DNA from: Aquilaria yunnanensis
Lineage: Eukaryota; Streptophyta; Magnoliopsida; Malvales; Thymelaeaceae
Direction: 5' to 3'
Assembly (NCBI GenBank): GCA_039654915.1
Contig: CM077599.1
Coordinates: 560,501 to 624,500, forward strand
DNA length: 64,000 bases
Shown: positions 34,565-45,889 of the stretch, in pieces
Layout of the letters: every line of letters starts with the position of its first letter
Numbering within the stretch: the first letter of the stretch is position 1
Notes under the pieces: model-generated
Seen by the model: the letters and a program-made list of their open reading frames with translations, nothing else
What the model was told of the DNA's origin: nothing
Database searches by the model: none
Translations under genes and position numbers: made by a program

Positions 34565-35523
34565 AAGACAGCTGATGATGCCTTCTAAATTCTAGAGCAA
34601 TTGGCACTTAATGGAGAACAATGGCCAGGTAAAAAGCTCAACCAAGGAAAGGGGTACATGAGCTTGATCAATTGACCGCCTTGTTCGCACAAATGTTATC
34701 TCTCATAAATTAGGTGCCCAAGTTAACCAACAAGAAGGATCCAACCATTGAACAAGCCACTGTCTCAACTTCCAACATTTATTGTACAAATGAAACCACA
34801 TTTGAGCAAGCTAATTTCATGGGCAATTGAAACTTTGGGTATGGAGGTAACCAACTTGGGAACCAATACAACCTTAATTAGATAAATCATAATAATTTTT
34901 CCTATGACAACACAAAGAATGTGCATCAACCACCACCACCTCCCAGTTTCAACCAAGCTCCAATGGAAAAGAAACCGTCTATGGAAGAAACTATGTTACA
35001 ATTTATGAAAGAAACAAGAGATAAAATGGAGAAGAATGAGGCAAAGATTGAAAACTTTGGGGCTAACTTAGCAAATATGAAGGCCAATATGAGTATAAGT
35101 ATTAAGAATCTTGGGCATCAAGTGGGACAATTGGCAAACTCTATGAAAACCTTTCAAAAAGACAAATTCTCTAGTGACACTGAGTTGAACCCGAGGGAGC
35201 AATGTCATGCAATTATACTTAAAGAAGGAAAGAAACTTGAAGATCCCTACATGAAGACGCCCACTTAAGAGAAACCAATATTAGAAGATGAAGTGCAAAG
35301 TCAAGAAAAAGAGGAAGTTGTGGAGTCACTAAAATAACAACCCCAAAAAGTGTAAAAACTCCTCCCAACCCACCATTACCTTTCCCACAAAGATTCCAAA
35401 ATAAGAAGCTTGATGATCAATATGGCAAATTCTTGGACTTTTGCAAAAAGCTTCACATTAACTTCCCGTTCTTAGAGGCTTTAACTCAAATGCCAAATTG
35501 AGATAAATTTTTGAAGAAAGTCA

Positions 35524-36120
35524 TTGAAAAAAAATGAAGAGTTTGAGACCATATGCCTCACAGAAGAATGTAGTGCAATTGTCCAACAAAAGCTTCCACC
35601 AAAATTGAAGAATCTCGAAAACTTCATTATTCCATGCACAATTGAAGAAGTTGAGTTCAAGAAGGTATTATGTGACCTTGGTACAAGTATAAACTTGATG
35701 TCATTGTCCATTCCAAACAAATTGGGGTTACAAGTGAAGCCATCGACAATACAATTACAAATAACGGATAGGCCTATCAAATATCCATGGGAAGTAATAG
35801 ACGATGTTTTGGTGAAAGTTGACAAATTTGTCTTCCCCATGAATTTTGTGATTCTTAACATGGAAGAAGACAACCAAGTCCCTTTTACCTTTGGAAGACT
35901 ATTTTTTGCCACCGTCGAAACAACTATAGATGTGACAAAAGACAAGCTCATATTCAATGTTGATGATGAAAAAGTGGAGTTTAACATGTTTGATTCTAGC
36001 ACTCCATCTCCTAAGATGGAAGTATATATGGTTGATATGGTCATAGAATCCAACCAAGGAAATTCTTCTACTTTTGCTATGGGTGGTAACAAAAAAAAAT
36101 CAATGAATTTGAGCCCCTAA
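35524..36120 (+). pseudogene. Athila-type retropepsin (aspartic protease) remnant
   Basis: An open frame of 198 codons includes VLCDLGTSINLMSLSIPNKL, where CDLG-S is the retropepsin active-site region of this lineage, and then DRPIKYPWEVIDDVLVKVDK and FVILNMEEDNQVPF. Catalytic Asp is kept. The frame ends shortly after the domain and does not continue into reverse transcriptase, so the polyprotein is cut short here. Confidence 0.85.
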
Positions 36121-38240
36121 ATCTAAAAAAGAAAGCAAAAGATGAGGCAACACACTCTTTGATAGAAGAAAAAGGAAAGAAAACAATGAAGAAGGAATGG
36201 GTAGCAATAAGAAATGGAAATGTAAAGAATCCCAAAATGTTTAAGACGAAAAGAAATGAGAACTTAAGCATGGAGAGAAGCACATCTTGTTAGATGCATA
36301 TTGAACTTTTCCAAGTATTGGAAGCATTCTTATAATGGAGAGGGTGTGGAACCACATCACCCACCTTAATGCCTAAAAATAAAAGAGTTAATGTCTAGCT
36401 AGAGACAATAAATCAAGCACTTGTTAGAGGGTACCCTAACATCTCTTCTCTCATTTGTGTTTTTAATTGTCTTTTTAATAAGTTGAGTTTTAGGAAAAAT
36501 ATCTCTTAATTACTCTTTGTGCTTATTGTAAGTACATAGTGGAAAGATCAATAACAAACATAAAAAAGATGAAGTGCCACTATCACTAAGAGTTTGAGTG
36601 GGAGTAATTGGCGTTAGGAACATCCACCTCCCGGGTATAATTCTTGAAACACAATCTCCTTTCTAGTTTTTTTTATAACATTATGGACAATGTTAGTTTT
36701 AAGTTTGGGGGAGAAATGTGTTTATGAACGATGCTTGTTAAGTGTTTTCCTAGGACTTGCCATTTAGTTGGATGTTTTTTCTTTTAGACTAGTTTTTTGG
36801 TGATTTTTTTTTCTTATGACATTGCATGCATATCATATCTTTTTTCCTTATTATGTGTGGCATATAGTGGATGAATGTAGGAACATGTAGTTGCATTTAG
36901 GTTGTGTGTATTTAAGAACCCAATCCATGCTTCTTATTATGATTGAAGGAATTCTTTTACAAGTTCAACTTGATTATAAGTTTTGTTAAGTAAGAAAAGA
37001 TTTTCACTTGTTATTAATGGTAGAAACTATACTCGATGAGTTTTTGGACCTTGTGTGGCACACTTGCATTATTAATGATTTTATTCATCGAAATGATACT
37101 TGTTTTGCTTATGAATTCCTTAATTTTCTTTTAGACTCCTTCATATCTAAATTGATGCATGCAAATAGGGGATGAAAATGACAACTTAAGGCTAACTACA
37201 AACCTAAATGGCTAACCTTTCATTATAATCATTAGTTAACCACTTTGAGCCTTTAAGCCATATTAGTTGTTTAACCCACATAATTAAGTCATATCCATTA
37301 TGATTTATCTTCACTTGTTCTTGAAGTAAGTTGAGCGTTACATATATGGGCTTGAGAAGGGTGAAAATTTATGAATTATGTGAGTGAGTAATGAACAAGT
37401 TTGGGGGGGGAAAAATGTTGGGTTATGAACTTATTGTTGAGATTGTGTATTTATGGTTTGAGTGTTTTATGGATTAATCATGCACAATTGTTTGAAGTTT
37501 AAAAATTGAGTGAATTTTTAGTTTGTTAAAAAACTAACTTTCCCTTAAGAAAAAGGCAAAACGAGTCAACGTGAAAAAATCCTCATTTAAAATAAAAAAA
37601 TTAATTAAAAAAATTAAAAAAAAATAGATAGAATAAATAAAAAGAGGGAAAAGTATAAGTACTTCATTCATTTGAAAGGAATTCACTCAAGTGTTTTGTC
37701 AAAATTATGCATGTGAGGGTTATTTGGGTTGTTGCTTAGAAGCCAAGAAAAGTATTTTTTTTATTTTTATTTAATTTGGAATACCTTGGGTGAGACTTTA
37801 GATTTGATTATTAGGATTGCCTATGGTGTTTATGCTTGACTTACTTCTTTAGCTCCACCTCAAAAAGCCTTCATCTGATTCCTGTCCACACCAAACCTGG
37901 CCATGGTACAACCTTTCATATATGTTATTGGAATTGAATTTGCATGCACATTTCTTAGGGACAATTAGTGGGTAGTTTGAGTTCTTTTGCAAATTTATGG
38001 ATGAAATAGCATTATAAGCCATAGATACACTAGGCGACCATAGATTAAGGACTGAAACACTTAGGGAGGGAATGTCTACTATTAGTGATAAGGTTTTTCT
38101 TTCTTTACTTATCTTAATTTTTCTTGAGTTGATTTTGTGGAATGAATGATTTCATGATAGGGTATTGGGTGTGCATTGTTAGCTTCTCTGTTTTGCTTGT
38201 TTTCTTTTTTAGTTAGAACATGCTAGAGACTAGCATCATC

Positions 38241-38256
38241 TTAAGTTTGGGGCAGT
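38241..38256 (+). other. Polypurine tract
   Basis: TTAAGTTTGGGGCAGT lies immediately before the right LTR. It is the expected primer site for plus-strand synthesis. Confidence 0.6.
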
Positions 38257-39744
38257 TGATAGATATCAATTTGTGTAGTCAAAATTATTAACTTTTTAAG
38301 CATTTTTTAGCTTATTTTTCTACATCACCATACGACATTCTTTACCATTTCTCGCTTTGGGCTTTCATTTTGTAGGATGGAGAAGGAAACCGATGAGCTG
38401 GATCAAATCGGAAGTGAGCAGGGTAAAAAATGAAAAGTTTGGAACAACAGTTCATTGGGGCTGTAGCCCTAAGTGGCGCTGCAACGCCACGGTTTAAAGG
38501 TTCTAGAAGCTATGATCATGTCCTCGGCACTGCGGCGCCAATGGCAAGTTGAATCGTGGGCACTGCGGCTCCGGGGGTGCTGTAGTGCCGATGCTCATTG
38601 TGCTCTGGGCACTCCAGCACCAGATAACCTTTTTGGGCGCTTCAACACCCTCTGTGTCTGGGTTTTGTGATCCACTACCTCATATTTTGAACTTTGGCTT
38701 GCCATTGGTGAGGGATTTTATCCTTTTAGTGGTAGGTGAAAGATGGGAAATCTTATCCTTTAGAAAAATCTGGAACTTTGGCAATCTATCTCCTTCCTCC
38801 AAGTTAGAGCTAGGTTTTTTTCTTCATCTTTCCTCTCAACTTTTATCATCTTGTGAAGGTATTTATAGAGAATTGCTTGGAAGATGCTTGGAGCTCTTAA
38901 GGATTTCTTGAAGACTTAAGGAGTCAAACTCATTTAGTCCACTTTGGTTCATTCTTTCCTTTTCCTTGTAGCTAAATATGGATGTTGTTTTGTGTATTTT
39001 TATGTTTATGTTTAGTTTGATTATGAAGTAGTTTTCTCAACATTTTCAATGGTTGTAGCTACTTGAATTGGTTATGTTGGTTGGATTAATGGCTATTTGA
39101 CTTTGATTTTTCTCCTTTGCTTGTTTACTTAGCTCCTTGAGTTTATTGTTGTGTTGATTGATTAAGGGTCTTAATTAATTGCACTTTAGATTTCTTTTAA
39201 ACTTTTGAAAAAGATTAAAAGAAATTGAAATTATGAAAGGAGTGCAGTGGCCAGGGGCTTGTTGAGAGACTAGTCTAGGACACTAGATGAAGGTAGATTG
39301 AACTTATAATGCCCCTCTTGAACTAGCAATTCGGATGGGAGTCCATTCTAGTGTAAGTTTAGGAGAGTGACCCTTTCACTTGGGAAAGTAAGAGCCCAAT
39401 TAGTTATCTTCACCAACAAGAAGGAAAATCAAACCTTTAGCCTAATGTACTAGCTAACCAAGTCAAATAGTGAAAACCATAAAAAGTGTGTTTGGTTAAT
39501 TCCCTAGAAAACCCCTAATTTGCATTGTATTTGTTGTTCTTGTTTAGTAGTAATTTAAGTAGAGTTGCAATTAGTTATTCTCCTATTGAGTAAATCATTA
39601 ATTGTTGCTTGTTTAGCTAAAGTAAGTCTTAAAGTAGCGGTACTTGGTGAACAATACAAATCAATCCTCGTGAGAACGATACCTTATTCACATTGTTTAC
39701 ATACGTCCCGTGTGCTTGCGGTTAGGGTTTAAAAATCAACAACA
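38257..39744 (+). repeat. Right LTR of the Athila-like element
   Basis: It begins TGATAGATATCAATTTGTG and ends AATCAACAACA, colinear with the left LTR. Visible substitutions between the two LTRs are frequent, suggesting an old insertion. Confidence 0.88.
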
Positions 39745-39917
39745 AAAGAGAGCTGTGGATGACGGAATACCAACAAACTTAAGGTGAGGGAAAGCCAATT
39801 GACTAATTTTGACTGTAAATACGTGCAACTTCAAGGGCAAATAGTAATTGCTTTTGAAACTGGGTCATACCTAGGTCTAATAACACATTAATTTGGCCTA
39901 ATTAAATTGTAATGAAC

Positions 39918-40660
39918 CGACAGTAAGTTGGTATCACATTAACCTTAGCTTGGTATCAATATAACCTTAACTTAGTACCAGCATAATATCAAGTTGGTAC
40001 CACAATAACCTTAAGTTGGTGCCATCATAACATTAAGTTGGTACCACCATAATCTTAACTTGGTACCACCATAACCTTAACTTAATATCACCAAAACCTT
40101 AACTTGGTACTACTATAACTTTAACTTGGTACCGCTGTAGCATTTATTTAGTACCAATTTAACCGTAACTTGGTACCATTATAGCCTTAAATTGGTACTA
40201 GTCTAACCTTAAAGTTATGATGATGCCAAGTTTAGGTTATAATAACCTTAACTAGGTGCCACAATAACCTTAACTATATACCATAATAACCTTAACTTGG
40301 TACCACTATAACCTAAACTTAGTATCATTGCAACCTTAAATTGGTACCACTGTAACCTTAAAATGGTACTACTACAACATTAACTCTGTACCATTGCAAC
40401 CTTAAATTGGTGTCACTGCAACCTTAAATTGGTATTACTATAACCTTAACCTGGTACTACTGCAACGTTAAATTGGCACCACTGCAACCTTAACTTGGTA
40501 TCACCACAATCTTAATAGGGTACCACTATAACCTTACTTTGGTACCACTGCAACCTTAAATTGGTGCCACTACAACCTTAACCTAGTATTATTGCAACCT
40601 TAACCTGGTATCACCGTAACTTTAACTTAATACCACTGTATCCTTAAATTTGTATTATTG
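39918..40660. repeat. GGTACC minisatellite array, right part
   Basis: This is the same unit as 30890-31651, mostly in the AACCTTAACTTGGTACC strand, with one short reversed block near 40213-40245. Later units drift to CACTGCAACCTTAAATTGG. The array fades out near 40660. Confidence 0.85.
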
Positions 40661-42317
40661 TTTGTTAAAAACTTCTGAAATTTTAATTTAAACTGTACAG
40701 TCACCATTTTCAAGTAATTCAAGTAACTTATTGTGTATATATCATTTATGAAACATGTCCTCTAGCAGTTTTGCCATCTTAATCTGTGAATGCATATGTT
40801 CTTCTCCCTAGTTTACCTTACTACTGCATGACTTTAATTTTGATTATTATTCTTTTACATTCATTATTGTATCGCAGTAGAACAACTCCTTTTAATTATA
40901 TTTCTGCTCACCTGTCCTACTCCAGCACATCATGAACTAGTGAAGTTGAAATTGCTTCTGCATTGTAAGCACTACGTTTAACATACTTTCTCTAATTATT
41001 ACCACTTGTAATTCACTTTTATCTTTCTAATTTAACTTTGGATAGGTTGAACCTTGAAAATAACCCTCCAGGTTCTTATGTTAAAAATACACTTCATGAG
41101 TTTGTATACCACATGATTGAGGCACATGAATGGTACTTATTATTCCTATTATCTTATTATTTATTAAATTGCATCCACATATCCTATATTTAAATTTTAA
41201 GTAACTATATAAACTATTACACATCTAACTAAGACTTCCTATGTTAATATGATTGAATATACAGATAACTTCAATGTTGCTATAGAATTCCTAAAAATAG
41301 AGGATTCTTTTACTATGTGACTTCCCCTCTTTGACATATGCTGTGATGTAGAAAGGTTTCATTGCTTTCTTCAAACAAAGTTGATTGCATCTTTTGCAAA
41401 CGATGAGTGCTACACATGTTCTTATATGAACTGTTATTTTATCCATTAAACGGGTTATGAATTAGTTTTAATGAAGTAAAGAAGTGTATACATATAGTAT
41501 AAAGATATGTTGTGACAACTTTTAATATGTGTATAATCAAAAGTCAGCGCCAAGTAATGTCAGGAATGATTTGATTGTCTCCATTAACGGTGTTGTTTCA
41601 AGAGATCTATGTGATTCCCTACACAATTTGGTGGCCGGACAAGGGAACATTGCTTGACTTTGTATGTGGTAAATGACGATCTTATTAATGGGAGGCAGAA
41701 GTAGTGCTGCAAGGTGACAGCTAGTATTCTTCAGATTTAAGGTCAGAAACGTCCTTGACATTAAGTGGCGGATTAGGTGTGATAGTGGCGACATAGTGGA
41801 ACAAGGCACTAGAAAATGCAATGTAGAGGCAAAATTGGCTGGAGAAGAGTCGAACAACACAAATTTGGGCTTGTAACATTTAGACGAGTTCATTGAACAG
41901 TATGGACAAAGTGGAAGAAACAGAAAATGAGAGGTGTGTCCTAGAGATATGGTTTCTAGATGAAGAGAGAGATCTAAACACCATAGATTTGGCTTCGTAG
42001 CATTTCAACGAGTTCGTGGAATGAATGGAAGATGGAATGTGATGACATTGTCAATGTAGGGTTTGTTGAGGGAGATTTAGCGATTTGTCCGGGGGCAATT
42101 TCATTAATTTTTTAGCACTATTGGGTTGGTATATTTGTTTATATATGCATAATTGAAAGTGAGCAAGTACCTGTAATTACACATAGGTCTAGAGAATAAT
42201 AACTAGTCTAATTACTAAATTGAGTCTAGTTGGGCTTTAGCTTGACCCAACCTCGGTCAGTCCTAGGTTGGGCTTGACCCGAACCAAGGGAATTGATCAT
42301 AGAGTGAGGAAAAAGCC
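40661..42317. other. Intergenic sequence upstream of the PPR gene
   Basis: It is AT-rich with no intact gene. A local duplication lies at about 41870-42030, where CATTTAGACGAGTTCATTGAA and CATTTCAACGAGTTCGTGGAA are related. The short phrase CCAACCTCGGTCAGTCC lies near 42250. No promoter element could be assigned. Confidence 0.5.
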
Positions 42318-43889
42318 ATGCTCGCTGCTCGGGTCACAAATGCGCGCTGTGTGTCCGTTATTGGCGCTGAGAGGTGGTCTTGTGGACGTGCACAGAACCT
42401 ATTCGACGAAATTCCCAGGGGCACTTTGCAAGACTTTGTTCCGCCCAAATGGTTCAACTACAAGAAACTCAATGAATCAATGGCTTGCATCTTCTCACCC
42501 ACAGCCCCGTTTCCAGCCTTTAAACATTTGAGCACCAGAGTTCATCTCAAGAAGCAACCCAAGAACCTCCGCAGTCCCAGACGCAGCAAGCTCCCCCCAG
42601 ACTTCGGCGTCAACTTGTTCTTAAATAAGCCTCATGTCAATTCGTCTCCTCCGGAGGATCCAATTCATCGCAGCAATGACCAGTTATCTGAAGTGGAAGA
42701 AGAAGATGATAAAAACAGTGACCCCGCGTGGGAAGCGGACGAGCTCGAAGCTATATCATCTCTTTTTCAAGGAAGAGTTTCACAGAAACCTGGAAAATTA
42801 GGTAGAGAGAGGCCTCTTCCGCTGCCCGTTCCACACAAGCTACGCCCGCTGAGATTGCCAACGCCCAAGAAAAACGTCAAATTGGCTGCCCCAGCGGTGG
42901 CCTCTTCACGGGCGCCTCTAACGAAACAGTTATACAAGAACCCTAATTTTCTAGTTGGGTTAGCCCGAGAGGTTAAAGGGCTCGCTCCTCAGGAAGATGT
43001 GTCTTCGGTTCTAGACAAGTGGGCGCGGTTCTTGCGCAGAGGATCTTTGTCGCTGACAATTAAAGAGTTGGGTCACATGGGTCTACCCGACCGAGCTCTG
43101 CAGACATTCCGCTGGGCTCAGAAACAGCCCCTGCTGTTTCCGGATGATAGGATTTTAGCGTCGACAATAGAGGTCTTAGCAAAGAACCATGAACTCAAAG
43201 TTCCAGCAAACTTGGATAAGTTCATTAGCTTGGCCAGTAGGAGTGTGATTGAGGCAATGGTGAGGGGCTTCATTGCAGGTGGGAGCCTGAGACTTGCGTG
43301 GAAGGTTTTGTCAATTGCCAAGCACAGTAAGAGAGTGCTGGATCCTGGCATTTATGCCAAGTTAATATTGGCACTTGGCAAGAATCCCGAGAACTCTTTT
43401 CTTGTGGTGGCCTTGCTTGATGAGCTTGGTGAAAGAGGTGACTTAAGTTTAACCCAGCCAGACTGTACGGCTATAATGAAAGTGTGCATTAGACTTGGGA
43501 GGTTTGATGTTGTGGAGAGCCTTTTTAATTGGTTCAAGCAATCTGGGCATACTCCTAGTGTCGTCATGTACACTACATTGGTTCACAGTCATTTCACACA
43601 GAACAAGTACAGGGAGGCATTGGCTGTGGTATGGGACATGGAGGCCTCTGAATGTCTCTTTGATCTCCCTGCATATCGTGTGGGCATAAAGCTTTTTGTT
43701 GCTCTCAATGATCTTGCAAGAGCCGTGCGCTATTTCTCAAAACTGAAGGAGGCAGGTTTCTCTCCAACATATGACATTTATCGAGACTTGATTAACATTT
43801 ACATGGCGTCTGGAAGGATTGCGAAGTGTAAAGAGGTTTATAAGGAGGCAGAGATGGCGGGATTCAAGTTGGAGTTGTCTGACTTGTGA
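42318..43889 (+). CDS. P-class pentatricopeptide repeat protein, probably plastid (EMB975/At2g01860-like)
   Basis: A single exon of 1572 bp encodes 523 residues with no intron, usual for plant PPR genes. The first ~230 residues are basic and low in structure (RSPRRSKLPPDFG, an acidic EVEEEDD patch, LPLPVPHKLRPLRLPTPKK). From about residue 380, four 35-residue repeats are clear: IMKVCIRLGRFDVVESLFNW, YTTLVHSHFTQNKYREALAV, GIKLFVALNDLARAVRYFSK and YRDLINIYMASGRIAKCKEV; more degenerate repeats precede them. No E, DYW or SMR domain is present, so it is P-class: an organellar RNA-binding protein for RNA stability or processing. An in-frame ATG at 42480 (MACIFSPTAPFPAFKHLSTR) looks like the start of a plastid transit peptide and may be the true start. 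The match to Arabidopsis EMB975 is from memory of the family and should be checked. Confidence 0.88.
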   Translation: MLAARVTNARCVSVIGAERWSCGRAQNLFDEIPRGTLQDFVPPKWFNYKKLNESMACIFSPTAPFPAFKHLSTRVHLKKQPKNLRSPRRSKLPPDFGVNLFLNKPHVNSSPPEDPIHRSNDQLSEVEEEDDKNSDPAWEADELEAISSLFQGRVSQKPGKLGRERPLPLPVPHKLRPLRLPTPKKNVKLAAPAVASSRAPLTKQLYKNPNFLVGLAREVKGLAPQEDVSSVLDKWARFLRRGSLSLTIKELGHMGLPDRALQTFRWAQKQPLLFPDDRILASTIEVLAKNHELKVPANLDKFISLASRSVIEAMVRGFIAGGSLRLAWKVLSIAKHSKRVLDPGIYAKLILALGKNPENSFLVVALLDELGERGDLSLTQPDCTAIMKVCIRLGRFDVVESLFNWFKQSGHTPSVVMYTTLVHSHFTQNKYREALAVVWDMEASECLFDLPAYRVGIKLFVALNDLARAVRYFSKLKEAGFSPTYDIYRDLINIYMASGRIAKCKEVYKEAEMAGFKLELSDL

Positions 43890-44683
43890 GGGAAACTTGA
43901 TTTGTATTTGTGGGTTTTCAAAGCAGCTAGTGTTGATCACATGCCAGAACTTGTTAGTTTATTGATCACTGAGGCACTCACAATCACATACAAAGGTCAG
44001 GTCAGGCTGCATCCACTAGATCTCCACGTGTGTTTGCCACCTGAACTTTCGGCATCATAATTCAGAACCAGTCCACCCAGGCACAGTACGCGGCCTTGAG
44101 AAGTTGTCTGTGATGCAACTGCGGATATTAGTTTAGTGCAAATTAAGGATCGGAGATATAAAGAAATACTAGTATTTATTTAGGCAAAATATCAAGGCAA
44201 CAAGAAAAAGCATGAAGCAAAATTGTCCTGTAATCAACACTGCAGACAAACTTCTACTTTTCTTTCTCAATAGTAATCACCATGACCATATAAAGGAGTG
44301 GCTATTAATGTGCATACGAAAAATAAAAAGGCAGTTGAGAGATATATAATTCAGGAAAGCAAGCTGACACGCCTTAGAGCTAGAGCTGTGTTGAAAGAGG
44401 CTGCAGTCTACCACATTCATCCATTGGTCTCATGTTGTTTTTGGCCGTTGGGTCTCCTTCTCCTTCTCCAACTCCAAGATTTATGTGGATTGGCGCTTGC
44501 CATTCCCATTACAATTGATACCAGCATTGCTGAGCTGACTTAATCCATTTGCTTGCTGTGCGGGGTGCACCTAGGCTATTTTTTCCACAGCAACTGAATA
44601 TAACTTGGGTTTATCTTTTGCTGCAAAATTCTTACAGCAATACTTAAGATTAGAGTTGTAAATGTACGTCATTGGGAAAAGGA
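43890..44683. other. 3' flank of the PPR gene
   Basis: This holds the presumed 3' UTR, then AT-rich sequence. The frame 44298-44543 has a hydrophobic run but no recognised domain, and I do not call it. Confidence 0.5.
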
Positions 44684-45100
44684 CTTGCTAGTAGTGGTGG
44701 CCAATGGGTCGGGTTGACTCAGGTCTGACCTAGACCCGACTCGGATCAAACTCGGACTTGGCCCAGCATGGAACAAACTCGAAAGGTGGCAAGGTGAATA
44801 TGGGCATGAGAGAATATGGGAGCTCAAATTAGGACGGCCCAGCCCATTTATGCATTCAACCTGGACCGGATTGGCCCACGGCTTGGCCGACTCGAGCTGG
44901 ACCAGGCCAGGTCAAACGTTCCCAGCATTCCGTTGCAAATTTTCAAATTTTTTTTTTTAAAAAAAAGTTAAAATTACATCCTGTTCCCCTAACGGCTTCA
45001 TTTTTTTTTTTTTTATCCCCAGATTTTTTTACTTTCAGTCAACAGCCACTAACAACTAGTTTTTTAGGGTTTTTTGCACAAAACCAATTTTTTCTTCTCC

Positions 45101-45109
45101 TATAAATAG
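45101..45109 (+). promoter_or_regulatory. TATA box of the hAT derivative
   Basis: TATAAATAG lies about 170 bp before the transposase ATG at 45277, with the same context as the box at 19413. Confidence 0.6.
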
Positions 45110-45276
45110 CCAGCCTCCTTCCTACACTTCCTCACACCAATCTTCTCTTCTCCAATCTTCTACAATATTTTCTCATTCTCTCTACTATCTCTCTCCAAAT
45201 TTCTTAATCTTTCACTAATATTTTCTTAATTGTCTCTTGATCATCTCTCAATTTCTTCAATTATTTTCTTCCATTA

Positions 45277-45396
45277 ATGGCTTCACGAATGAAGAATTCC
45301 CGCAAGGGCAAAGGTGTTGCCTCCTCCTCATCCGGCACAGGGGTCTATTTATTTTCAAGTGTAAGGCACGTTCCAAATTATGTAAGTGTCATTTGA
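45277..45396 (+). pseudogene. Truncated hAT transposase N-terminus (39 codons)
   Basis: The frame reads MASRMKNSRKGKGVASSSSG and stops at 45394. This is the usual basic, Ser-rich start of plant hAT transposases. The BED finger and catalytic regions are deleted. It has its own TATA box and leader, so a short transcript is possible. Confidence 0.7.
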
Positions 45397-45609
45397 CTTT
45401 TTTATTAATAAAATTTGTACCAGCAGTAGTGTTTCTTCTAAAAAATATATACTTCATGAAATTACTATCAAACTCGGCATAGCTCAGACCTGCCCCACCC
45501 TAGCCCAAACCCACCCCACTTTGATGCGGGCCGTGCTCAAGTCCAAAAAACCCGACCTAGGCCCGGCCGGACCAGGTCGGCCAACAAACCACCACTGCTT
45601 GCTAGTTAG

Positions 45610-45810
45610 TTTTAGCATGAGTTTATTTTTTTCCATTAAGGAAAAAATATGGACAGCTCAAGAGCACATCCTACACTTAAATTCCTGAATATTAAGGTTA
45701 ACTTTAGCAAATTGTGTCCATAATTCTTATAGTCCATATTTATCTCAACCATATGTGTATTTATAGGCAATGTAAAGAAAAGTGTAATGAATTTTTCCTG
45801 AAAACCAACA
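45610..45810 (+). repeat. Left LTR of the copia element
   Basis: It begins TTTTAGCATGAG (the right copy has TGTTAGCGTGAG) and ends TCCTGAAAACCAACA. Both LTRs contain CCATATGTGTATTTATA, a probable TATA region. Confidence 0.85.
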
Positions 45811-45822
45811 TGGTATTAGAGC
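45811..45822 (+). other. Primer-binding site (initiator tRNA-Met type)
   Basis: TGGTATTAGAGC directly follows the left LTR. It differs by one base from the standard TGGTATCAGAGC complement of initiator tRNA-Met. Confidence 0.85.
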
Positions 45823-45889
45823 ATAATTCAATCCGCAATTCATCATTCAACCAAATTCTCTAGACTGATCCAAACCCTTTCCCAATGGC

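Larger units (their letters stand above)
32221..39744 (+). mobile_element. Athila-like Ty3/gypsy element lacking RT and integrase (non-autonomous)
   Basis: Two LTRs (32221-33655 and 38257-39744) are colinear. A primer-binding site complementary to tRNA-Asp follows the left LTR and a purine tract precedes the right one. Between them are gag and aspartic-protease remnants with the wording of the Athila lineage. The 2.1 kb from 36121 to 38256 has no reverse transcriptase, RNase H or integrase motif. Two phrases like AAGTTTGGGGG (36700 and 37397) sit in the non-coding part, as in Athila elements. The 5-bp flanks (AAGAA left, AAAGA or AAGAG right) do not give a clean duplication. Confidence 0.85.
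31652..39917. mobile_element. Inverted-repeat element inserted into the GGTACC array (contains an LTR element)
   Basis: The sequence at 31652-31768 (GTTCATTACAATTTAATT, then GACCTAGGTAT and CAGTTTCAAAA) returns in reverse complement at 39801-39917 with scattered changes. GGTACC units lie directly outside both ends and run in the same strand on each side, so this looks like an insertion into one array. Without the nested LTR element the insertion is about 740 bp. No clear target duplication was found, and the family is unknown. The non-LTR left portion 31769-32220 has no recognised gene. Confidence 0.6.
44692..45597 (+). mobile_element. Deleted hAT derivative keeping promoter and transposase start
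   Basis: The 8-bp duplication CTTGCTAG is perfect (44684-44691 and 45598-45605). The termini are TAGTGGTGG and CCACCACTG, followed inward by GGGTCGGGTTGAC / GGCCCGGCCGGACC motifs. At 906 bp it is an internal deletion product. It keeps a TATAAATAG box at 45101, a CT-rich leader and the first 40 codons of a transposase frame, then jumps to the 3' end. Confidence 0.92.

Noticed and set aside
35481..36092. A 203-codon minus-strand open frame
   Set aside because: It is antisense to the retropepsin remnant, which carries recognisable motifs on the plus strand.
30890..40660. Foldback transposon with arms made of the GGTACC array
   Set aside because: The array units next to the break run in the same strand on both sides, so they fit one array split by an insertion better than two inverted arms.
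41537..41893. A 118-codon minus-strand open frame
   Set aside because: No domain, no splice context and no similarity to any protein I know; the area also has a local duplication.
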